A DNA stretch of 64,000 nt from Aulostomus chinensis (Eukaryota > Chordata > Actinopteri > Syngnathiformes > Aulostomidae): contig JBBMOA010000006.1 in assembly GCA_037954235.1 (NCBI GenBank), forward strand, positions 22,096,041-22,160,040, written 5' to 3'. Shown one piece after another: positions 47,201 to 56,955 of the stretch. The notes below the pieces were generated by a model, which did no database searches, had not been told where the DNA came from, and worked only from the letters and a program-made list of their open reading frames with translations. The translations under genes were made by a program, and so were the position numbers. How positions within the stretch are numbered: the stretch's first letter is position 1; each line of letters starts with the position of its first letter.

Positions 47201-49376
47201 AACATTAACATGGGCTATGATGGAGTAAATTGGTTAGTTTGATTGACTGGCAAAGCTTATTTGAACATTGTACTCAAGACCTGCATTCGGCTCTGACATT
47301 GTCCCATTATGAATAATTTTTATCATAATAAAACTGAAATGGATTTTATTGACTGAATATTATCTGTGATAGACATATCAATGTTCTGACTGGAGAGTAA
47401 AACAGACTCAGTAGCAAATCAGGAGAGAGAATAAAACATTATCCAGTGCTTGGCATTCACCACTCTAGTAGATGAGACTCATTTTGGTGGCACTGTTAAG
47501 CTCAGTAAATCTGCATAGTATATATACCCTCCACTGAAAATCTTAAACATGAAACATGTGCATTTGGATATATTCAGTGTGGGAACAGTTTGTGTGTTCG
47601 TTTAAACTGACATTAGGATGAGATCATCGTAAAGGATGGTAATGTGAAGGTCTCTGTGTGAACCAGAGGGTATACTAACGTGACAAAGAAATTGGCCTTG
47701 CTCTTGGAGTTGCTGACAAACTGGAGGTAGCAGCCCTCTGAGCAGAGGGAGTCCCTGTATTCCTCCTCTGTGATGTCAAGTGAACGTCTGACTTTAGCAA
47801 AGACTGGTTCTGCAAATGTCTGCATGTCAAACCCCTGGAAGGCAAGAATTAGACACAGGCCATGTTAAGTGTTTTCACTGACTTGCCTATTCACACCAAA
47901 CATAAAGATGATTGGGTGCAGTGGACAGCACTGTCGCCACACAGCAAGAAGGTTCCGGGTTCGAGTCCCGGCTCAGGTACAGGATCTTTCTGTGTGGAGT
48001 CTCCATGTTCTCCCTGTGCTTGCGTGGGTTCTCTCTGGTACTCCAGCTTCCTCCCACAGTCCAAAGACATGCAAATGGGGACTAGGCTGATTGATACTCT
48101 AAACTGACCGTAGGTGTGACTGTGAGTGTGAATGGTTGTCTGTCTATATGTGTTGGCCCTGCGATGGACTGGCGACCTGTCCAGGGTGAACCCCGCCTCT
48201 CCCCCACGACCCTTAACAGGAATAAGCGGAAGACAATGGGATGGGATGGGGGATAAAGATAATTGTTTTCTTGCAAGAATAGCAGGATTACCAGTTGAAT
48301 ATGCATCTGTAACTATACTCTGGTTCCAAAAAGAATCATTAGTGTGTCTGGGTCAATTTAAAAAGAAGAAAATTCCATACATTGCAGTTCCCTTTCTGTG
48401 TAATGTATTGGTACATCCATGTGGTTGGCTAGAACATCTGTTCATAAAGATTCTGCGTTACCTCAGGGAATAACCCTTCTTGGGCCAACTGAAGAATTCC
48501 CAACACAGGAATAGAATGTGTTACCTCATATTTAACTACAATTAGAAAGTTAGAAAAAGCAGTACATAAAGCATTGAAATGAAGGGAAAAGAACCTGCAA
48601 TTTGTTTATGAAAACAACATCTGAAACATCCCCTCTCTGTGTAATGGATTTAAGGAAATGCACCATCAGACATTACACACACAGACCCCAGCAGATCCCT
48701 GCTGTGTTAATTCAAAAGTGTCATATGACTCTTACATGCATTGACTGTAGGTCTGCATTTTGATCATGTAGAGCAAAGACATTGTGGGCAATTCTGAAAA
48801 GTGCAGAGCCAGGACAGATGTTATTGCTGCTACCATCCAAATCAGGACTCTAAGCCCTTTTAGTAGATTGGCTGCATCCTATCTACAATATTCATTAAGC
48901 TGCTAAATAAAATGATTTTCACTCTTATCTTTAATCGCAACAAAAAGATAAAAAGCTGCAGGACATCATAAAAAAATGTGTTCTTGACAATAAAAAACAT
49001 TATCAGACAATGATGTTGTCGGATGGAATCAGATACTTGCCTCATGGGTTTGAGTATCCACTGCCTTGAAGTGCTCATCTGTTAATGTATCCTGAACAGA
49101 AAGTTGAGCATTTATGAATAACTTCATGTCTGAAATGCTTCATTCTTTATAATCCCACCAGTTGTCTCTACTGGAACCATTCTTCACCTGCTCTGTTGTG
49201 TCTCTAGATTTCTGAATGGAGGCATGCAGTCCTTCTTTAATCATGGATGTCAGATGGTAGAACTCGTGGTCCGGGTTGATCTCAAACACCCCCAGCATCC
49301 TCCATTGTTGTCTCAAATGCCACCAACGTCTTCGCCTGGTAGCTCGAGACGTGCCAGCAGACTTTCTCTGCGCCAT
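44256..49376 (-). CDS. pip5kl1: Phosphatidylinositol-4-phosphate 5-kinase-like protein 1 (pip5kl1), nine coding exons
   Basis: Exons in transcript order: 49376-49188, 49091-49041, 47834-47680, 46996-46872, 46236-46202, 46114-46059, 45966-45854, 45748-45586, 44697-44256. They total 1,329 bases, 442 codons plus stop, with every phase consistent; human PIP5KL1 is about 394 residues. Recognisable blocks: LGVFEINPDHEFYHLTSMI, YLQFVSNSKSKANFF, RYFLKTQSSREV (ATP-binding Lys region), FIVMQSVFYPDERINIRYD, IKGCQLGRW, ELNVLDYSLLLAHQ, and the C-terminal DGPEHRYFVGIIDIFTVYG with SPPKYSSRFCQW. PIP kinases make PI(4,5)P2; PIP5KL1 is reported to lack detectable kinase activity and to bind true PIP5Ks (family knowledge). 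Here the Gly-rich nucleotide loop is NSKSKANFF, which fits weak or no activity. Exon 2 ends with a GC donor (GAG then gcaagt). The start ATG at 49376 directly follows CAG, so it may be an internal Met if an upstream exon is used. Confidence 0.93.
46528..46620 (+). repeat. Second copy of the 12.5-kb repeat block
   Basis: GAAATGTAAGTTAACTTGTG, GAGCGTTTGTGCCGCTT and GAATGACGTCGTCACATTG match 12563-12650 with substitutions. It lies in pip5kl1 intron 4 in the same relative orientation, showing that this block is a dispersed repeat. Confidence 0.6.
47915..48252 (+). mobile_element. tRNA-derived SINE, copy 6, in pip5kl1 intron
   Basis: Plus-strand copy just upstream (in transcript sense) of pip5kl1 exon 3. 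The extreme head is short, but the B box GGTTCGAGTCC and body are intact, and the tail is (GGGAT)n. Near-identical 13-mers ATAAAGATGATTG and ATAAAGATAATTG flank it at 47902-47914 and 48253-48265. Confidence 0.82.
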
Positions 49377-49399
49377 CTGTGACACCATGGAGACAGCAG

Positions 49400-52300
49400 T
49401 GAGACACCAGGTGGACCAGCTACAAATTCTCATTTGACTCAATAACTTGGCCAATGTTTTCCAAACAATTTAATGAGTTCTATCATTCGTTTCAAATCTT
49501 ATTTGATGTCGTGGATGGTAAATTTTTACGCTTTAGGTCATGGCTGTCTTATGATAGCCACATTGTTACAATGTTTGTGTCTTATTTGCTCTTGTCAGAA
49601 TTAGTTGTTTTAAAGCATTTTCCTCTATTCCCTCCTTTTATTGGTCAGATGTGTCCACAATGCAATAGGTACAATAGCATCCTCTTGTCCTGATTTATAA
49701 TTCTTAGTGCTGATCACATATTCCATGTTACAGAGAGATGATCTATTTTCTCAGCTTAAGGCTTTTTCAAGATGTATTTGCTCTTTATTAAAGTTATCTT
49801 AATTAAAATGTGTTTAGTCCGTGGAGATAAATGCATCATTAATCAGTTACCCAACACAAACTCACATAATAATTAGGTGTTGCTAAATATAAAATAGGAG
49901 TAGCCAGTGAAAACTGCTGCATAACTTAGCTTAATGAATAAAATGACATCTTGCTAACATCAGGTCCTTTTAGACTGATGAGTAATGGAGGTAATAGGGT
50001 CAACGTTAGGGCTCGTGCTTTGTGTGTGTCTCTAAAAACAAACACATTCAAAAGGACTGGGTTACAAGCAAAACATATATAAAGAATTTCTTTTAGTCCT
50101 TATGAATTACATATAGCTGCAGGAAACCAATTCAGAGAACCCACAATTCAGACAGACTCTGTAGCAAGTCACAAGAAATGAAGGCTTGGATCATTAAAAA
50201 TACATAAAATCAAGGCTACAGCAAACATCTCATTCACACAGTGTTAATAACGTGTATGTTCTTTTACATGATAAGAGAAAATTCATTATTATAATTGTGT
50301 TGATCCATCTATCCCTCATTTTCTATACCGTTTATTTGTCCTTTTAAAAATGTCTAAGTTTGCATATATTTACAGTTAAAAATAGATAAAACAAAGATTT
50401 GATTCATCAAACATATGGCATCACAATGTAGGCAGTGTAAGTGAGTCAGGACTTTTGGGAAGACTGGCCAAATAGATGTGCTTTGAGAGAGAGAGAGAGC
50501 GAGAGAGAGAGAGAGAGCCAGAGCGAGAAAGAGAGACCCTTAGATGCCATGCACTTCATCGCACCCCAAACACAAGAGTTGAGCCCAGAAAGAGGTCCCC
50601 TATGTAAACATCCTAATCAAATAAAAGTTTAGTGACCTCAAACTAGCTCTTAATAAAGGATGACAGAAAAAAATCATGGCATCTACAAGAAATCAGAACA
50701 TGTGGTCGATGATGGAGGATGACATAGAGATGTACTTCCTTCTTCAGTGTAAAACATTTGATATAATAAGGAAAAACAAGAGAGAAATAATAATGTGGTC
50801 CATCCCATTCATAAGCACACAGCAGCTCACTACCTACAACTGTAGTTAATTCTAACAAGTAGACGCCAACAAACTGTCATGACAAGTCTGCAACAATACT
50901 CTTTGAACTGGGTGGAGAGATGCCAACTTGTTTTCCAGGACTAGGAAATGGCATTGACTTCACATAACCCAGAGAGGCTAAATGGAAACTAGCATACTGC
51001 ATTAAGATGCTGAAATGGCTGTGATAATCTGAAACAAAGCAGAAGGGTCCTTCAGAAAATCTGCAGTGGCTCTTACCTTGGGATCCTGGCTTCAAATAGA
51101 CAGATCTGTATGTCTGTATGTATATGTGAATGAGAAGAGCCTGCTCTTTATATATAAAGAAATCCCTCCCACTAGAACCGGTGCTGCATTCCAGGCTGGT
51201 TAGGCAAGCTCTGCAGGGTGTGTCACATGCAAAAGAAAAGGAGTGTGACCCCTGTGGGTACGCTGAAGCTAGCAACATGATGAAGAAAAAATTACCTGTC
51301 CGTCGAAGCACAAATCACACACTGTACACTTTGTTCTGTCAGTGTCCAAAAAAAAAAAAAAATTCCTCCAAAGTATAGCTGCTCTGCTGCAATTGGATAG
51401 GGGATGGTATTTCCTGAAGGAAAGAGGAGGAGTAGGAGGAGGAGAAGGAGGTGGACAAATGAACTCTCTGGATCAAAATGAGCATTAAACCTTTACATCA
51501 TGTGTCTCTTATTCACACAAATTCACTCAAGTCTGTTTTGAGATGAACCTATTGCAAAACTGCTGTTCTTATACTGGCTGAATAAATTCCTCTGTGCATC
51601 TGGAATTCTGAGTATGCTCACAAGTATCCTCAAAATGAAAAACATTAAGGGCAGCTAAAGTGATGACACTATTGCTATCGTCCTACTTACAATTGTACAA
51701 AATGAATGACGTAAAAAGAGGAAACTTATTTCCTCCTATGGTTTTGGCACTGAAAGTTTCCACTAAATCCATTCATGTCTCCAGGTTTTCCAACAGCTTT
51801 GAAGTTGAAATTGATAATAATTTTAAAAATATTCTGCAAAAAAAAGTGCATACATGAAGGACTAATTTCCTACCCTTCAAATTAAAATACTTCGTACAGC
51901 CCCAGGAGATGACAACAATCACGGGTAAACCTGCAATGACACAAATGGAGTTGATATTTGCTCCATTCAGAAGGGAATGAAGCCGAGAATGAAACTGCAT
52001 TTCCACAGTTGGGGATGATGTACCAGAACAGATGCCCCTGAAGGGAGAAGAAGGAGCGGCTACCAAGATGAACAGGCGGACACTACCTACCTAACACTAC
52101 TGTAAATAGGGAGGACATCAGTGTCACTTTACACGTCACTTGCTGCATAGTCAGAAGATATCCTGTTTATACAGACTGGGAGGCTGCATGTTCACACGTT
52201 ATGCCATAATACATAAGAATAAAAGTTGAAACGTGAAAAGCTCATTCACCACAGAAAACAAGATTGCGCTGACTCATGTCTGTGTTAAACTTAGCTAGCT

Positions 52301-52671
52301 GTGCTGAGATGGGAAAAAAAACATTAAAAACAAAAAAGGAGGGAAAGTACATTTTGTTGATGCACTGTATTGTAGAAAAAGTGTACGAAGTCAAGCGCGA
52401 AGCTAATTAACAATTTTGTAAATTGTGTTGTTATCTAGTTGCTATAACAGATTGAGCTAATTATCAGACGACCGAAGCTGGCGAACACAGCTAACCGAGT
52501 TTGTCCACTGACTACGACGTCCTAAAAGTTCCCTCGTAGACGTGTTATACCCCGTTTTAATTTGTGGAAAACACTGGAAGTCAACACTTTCCACAAAGAA
52601 GAAAGGACTGGTAGAGATACTCTCTATCACAACGTATGCGTTACCGTGTGCTTAATAGCCCCTCCTCGTAC
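49400..52671. other. Probable first intron or upstream region of pip5kl1
   Basis: No exon was confirmed here apart from the weak minus-strand open frame at 51773-52000. It holds a SINE-tail relic near 50302-50345, a (GA)n tract at 50486-50537, an A-run at 51348-51361 and a GGA-rich purine tract near 51419-51455. If the 52.67 kb exon belongs to pip5kl1, this is its first intron. Confidence 0.45.
51773..52000 (-). other. Unassigned small open frame with a hydrophobic segment
   Basis: An ATG at 52000 (minus) opens a 75-residue frame containing a membrane-helix-like stretch, SICVIAGLPVIVVISWGC, followed by basic residues. I do not recognise it. A good splice-acceptor-like TTTGTGTCATTGCAG lies inside it, so it may equally be intron or 5' UTR sequence. 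No function is proposed. Confidence 0.2.
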
Positions 52672-52735
52672 CTGGGTGTATGTTGAGCATTTAACCATCA
52701 TTGTTGCTCCGCGACACCACGATCTGGACCTCAGG
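52672..52735 (-). other. pip5kl1: Candidate 5' exon of pip5kl1
   Basis: On the minus strand a good donor (ACCCAG then gtacgagg) ends at 52672. Just upstream are two in-frame ATGs (52701 and 52698) followed by eight codons with no stop, in phase 0. Spliced to the acceptor before 49376, this would add ten residues (MMVKCSTYTQ) in frame to the kinase-like protein. The left end of the exon is a guess. The exon may instead be untranslated or belong to another transcript. Confidence 0.4.
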
Positions 52736-52780
52736 TAGTCTGAACGGAAAAAGCAGCTATTGGCTAAACATCTGTGCTGG
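52736..52780 (-). promoter_or_regulatory. Candidate minus-strand promoter with CCAAT box
   Basis: AGCCAATAGC on the minus strand (CCAAT complement at 52759-52763) lies just upstream of the candidate 5' exon at 52672-52735, in the orientation and spacing expected of a CCAAT box. The local CpG content is higher than in surrounding AT-rich DNA. No TATA box was seen. Confidence 0.4.
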
Positions 52781-53683
52781 GGTCCAGTAGTTTCCTCTTT
52801 TGCTGTGACTTGTCGTTGTAGCTCTGTCTTTGTTTAATCTAAGTGGTTGCTTGGTTTCTTTTGTTATCTAGATTCGTTATTGACCAACAGCACTGAGAGC
52901 GCAGTAACTGTTGGTCAAAAAACGTCGCTTGGATATCCAACCCGCAGTAAGGACGTGAAGATCCTGCATTTCACATAGGATAGTCCTGCACTCCACATCT
53001 GATCGGAGGACTACCTTGCCTCTCTCGGGCTCTCTGTATCTTAGAAGTCTGATGTGTTTTTCTCAAAGAAGACAACAGACTATTGGCCTTGAACCTGTTA
53101 GTTGTTTTCAAATTGCTGTGACAATAAATCTTATATTTTGCACATCATTTGAAACTGCATGCTACGCTGAACAGGCAACTCTCAACAGAATAAGTTATTA
53201 AAAAGGACAGGTCCACCACCACTCCCGGTACACTTCCATACAACAGGAGGGGGGGGGTTCAGCTTCTTGCAGTGTCCTGACTTATAATTATGACATGTAT
53301 AAATAATGTTAATGTAAAATTAATTGTCAACAGTATAGTTGACAAAAGCTTGTATTAGTATGCAGTTTCCCTCATGGAACACAAACTGTTCCCCTGCAAC
53401 TACAATTCAGATTTTTCCAAGGTGTTCCATTTGGCCTGGCTGATAATGGCCCAATAATGATGTCAGTACAAATCAGAGACTTTTGCATCCATGAGCTCAA
53501 GGATGAACTCCAGTATGCAAATCAATAGTGATGATGCAACAGTCAATGGCTGAGATGTGATGATGAGATCTACGGCTTGACTAATACTGTCTGTCATGGG
53601 GTCAAACAGAGAAGCTGCAAAGTTTTTAAACCTTTTAAGCAAAACAAAAAACAACAACAAAAGAGCTGAATGTGGTAGACACT
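52781..53683. other. Intergenic DNA between pip5kl1 promoter and ppm1f 3' end
   Basis: About 0.9 kb with no coding exon recognised. It contains a G-run at 53251-53259, and a short plus-strand open frame at 53016-53201 has no recognisable similarity. It may hold an old repeat fragment, but none was named. Confidence 0.4.
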
Positions 53684-54543
53684 TTTATTTCTCTGGGTCC
53701 TGATTAAAAAAAAACAGTTCAAGTATACAATACCTTATTAGATTATAAACACTGCAAGTTGCTCAGATTTAGCTGGTTATTTTGGCATCAAATATTCAAG
53801 TAAAATCTTAAAGTTGTTTTAACATGACAAGAAAACATTAGGGTTTGTTTTAAATTTCACAACTGAAATTCATCAGAAGGAAATTTCAATATATTCAATG
53901 CTGTAATTCAGTAGTACTCAAACATTAAAAATTCAGGCGATTATTGCACACATGAATAATCAGTTACTAAAAATATTCAAATTATTATAACAATTTATGC
54001 GTCTCTATGAGATTTATAATGGCAAACATCTTTACTGGTTAAAACAAAATCCGCCAGAGACACATGGCATGTTACAGAAACAACGGTTAAATGTATATTT
54101 AGTTATAGTTTAAAATACCACTGAATTACCAGCACTGAAATTTGTTAGCCGATATTAGTTTGATCTTAAAAAAATATCAACGTTGAAAACATGGAAGTGA
54201 CTGCAAATGAAGACATACAAGTTATTCCCACATGAGAAATACTGAGGTTTGCCAGGAAAAACTCATTTTCATTTAATTAAATTGGAGAATTCATCAAATG
54301 ATGCAGCACCTGCAGTAAAGCTGGTCCAAGGTTGTTCTGGAGTGTAATACTGGCTGGTTTCTTGGGGGCAGGGGTGCGCCTCAATTTAGCGGCATCGATC
54401 ACACTTGATAGACGCTACAGTTGGCATTAAAACTCTGCTGTGTTCATGTTCATTTGCAGATAAGAAATGACACCTGAGGACTGAAAGGCTGAGAAATGCT
54501 GTTAGTCAGTAGCATGGTACAGTGGCATTGGGGCAGCACACCT
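53684..54543 (-). other. ppm1f: ppm1f 3' UTR with candidate poly(A) signal
   Basis: AT-rich non-coding DNA after the ppm1f stop on the minus strand. The complement of 53684-53689 reads AATAAA and is the likely polyadenylation signal, giving a UTR of about 0.86 kb. No repeat of note. Confidence 0.5.
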
Positions 54544-56886
54544 TTAATGCTGTGCTGCACCTTGGGAAGTGAAGTCCTGAGTCTTGGAGCTTCGTGTCAG
54601 CAGTTGCTCAGGTGGACGCAGGAACACAACCATCACAGTGATATTATCGCTGGAGCCGGCATCTTTGGCATGAGCTACCAAATGTTGTGCCACTCTCAGA
54701 CCAACAGCCTCCTCTGTCACTTCTCCCTCTGTGTCACCACGTTGCTTCAGTGCATCCAGGACCAGAAGTGGAACCTCTGAAAGTGTGACAGCATCAAAGA
54801 AGCCATCGCACGCAAGCAACACATAGTCCTCATCCCCACGCAGCTGGATTGTTGAAGAGTCAGAATCTCCAGACACGTAGGGCTTCTGGTCAAAGTCACC
54901 TGAATGGTGAATGGAATGGCAGCAAGAGCAGATGCAGAAACAACTGTTAGTGAATTTGTGAGAACACAAAAGCTAGGATGGTTTCCACCAGTATACTGCA
55001 AGTGTGGTAACTAATGAATGCTACACCTCTATCCAACTATCAAAACTCATGGATATTAATTATTCGGTGTGATATCTAAAGAGGACTCTGAATACATGTG
55101 CACAGTTCTAAAGGAGCAATATATTCAAAATTATATGCCAAACAAATTAATCAAAACACTGAATAAGGTGTGCAATTGGAGAAGTGGCACGTGTCTACCA
55201 GTCCCTCCTTACCCCAACTTACCGATAGCTCTGGAGACAGCATAGGTGCCATTAACACGCCAGCAACCCATGAAGGTGATGCAGCCACCAAGATCCTCAA
55301 TTCGCTGTTTCTCATCCTGGACAGTGATAGACGAAAAGACATTCTCTTGTCATCAACTCTATTCAAACACAGCAGCTGGAGGTAAACTGTGTCATAATGT
55401 GCCACAATAAATCACACTCCAAAACAAAATATCGTGACATATTCAGTCATTGGTTGTAAATATATTCATTTCTAGGTTGTGGGAGAACTTCAATTCCATA
55501 CAATCCATATGATTGTAAAAAGTCCATCACATTGGCTCTCAGAGGTCTGGCATCTATGAAGATACATACAACCCAAACCAGCAGTCATCCACTTCCATCT
55601 ATTTGTACTTGCCGTCCAAATTCTTTATCATTTAGTTACAAAACTACTTCTACTAGATCAAAAGAAAACACAATTTACAATCTCCCTAATGGCCTTTCAT
55701 AGTTATATTGGAATTCCCCCAAATTAAGGCAGTGCAGAGATACCTTCACACTGGATTCACTCACTGTTAAACCATCATAATCCATCTGAGAGAAACTCTG
55801 AGTGAATGACAATGTAAATATGCTCCTCCAAGTGGTTTCCGGTGATTGTCATGTGCTCATATTCATATGCAGCATATTTTACCAATCTTTATAGGTTTAT
55901 AATATTTCAGACTGTCAGAAATTTAACAATTAGAATTTCTTCCATGTTATTTTTTTAAGATTTATGTCTGCAGTTAGTTATCTCCTCTTCTGCAACAGAC
56001 TGGAATGTAAAATTAAAAAGCAAACTGTACTAAGACACAAGCCTGCTTATCCTTATCCATCCATTTTCTTCCGCTTATCCTGTTCAGGGTCGCGGGGGGG
56101 CTGGAGCCTTTCCCAGCGGCTTTCAGGCGAGACGCGGGGTTCACCCTGGACGGGTTGCCAGTACATCACAGGGCCAACACATAGAGACAAACAACCAATT
56201 CAGAGTATCCAATCAGCCTAGTCCCCTATTGCATGTCTTTGGACTGTGGGAGGAAGCCAGAGTACCTGGAGACAACCCATGCAAGCCACCCTCCCCGCGA
56301 CCCTTAACAGGATAAGCGGGATGGATGGATGGATACTCATATAGTTCTGCTTGTCAGGATGAATCCAGTAAGTCACGCTGGACGTACTAGATGTTTACTG
56401 ATGAAAGGAAACGGATGAAAGTCTTTCAACTCCTCTGAAAGCATTTACATGAGCTCATGATTCAAAGTACATCTCCTCAAAATGTCTGGCTAACCTACTC
56501 ATGGTAATATTTGGCCATAAAAATGAGCAGAACAATTATAATATATTATAATAATAATAATATTCTGCCCCTTTGGGAGGGAGGGAGGGCAAAAATTAGA
56601 AACCCCACATCAGCACACCTTGATAATAACCCTGTAGTTACATTCAAACATTTCTAGCAGAGTCAATCAAACCTGAACAGGGATATTAACTTGTGGAGCT
56701 GCTGTAGTGGCAAGTGAGTGTGTGGCATCATATCGCACCTCTCGGTCTGGTTTATGTGGATCCATGAGGGTTACAGCCTCTCCCTCTCTGACCAGCATTG
56801 CCTGAGAGTCTCCCAGCCAGGACACAGTTAGTTCCTGACCCTGGATCAGCACCGCAACACATGTCGTGCCACTCCGCAGACGCTGA

Positions 56887-56955
<69 letters not shown>

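Noticed and set aside
50480..50540. Arg/Glu-rich peptide
   Set aside because: Translation of the (GA)n tract.
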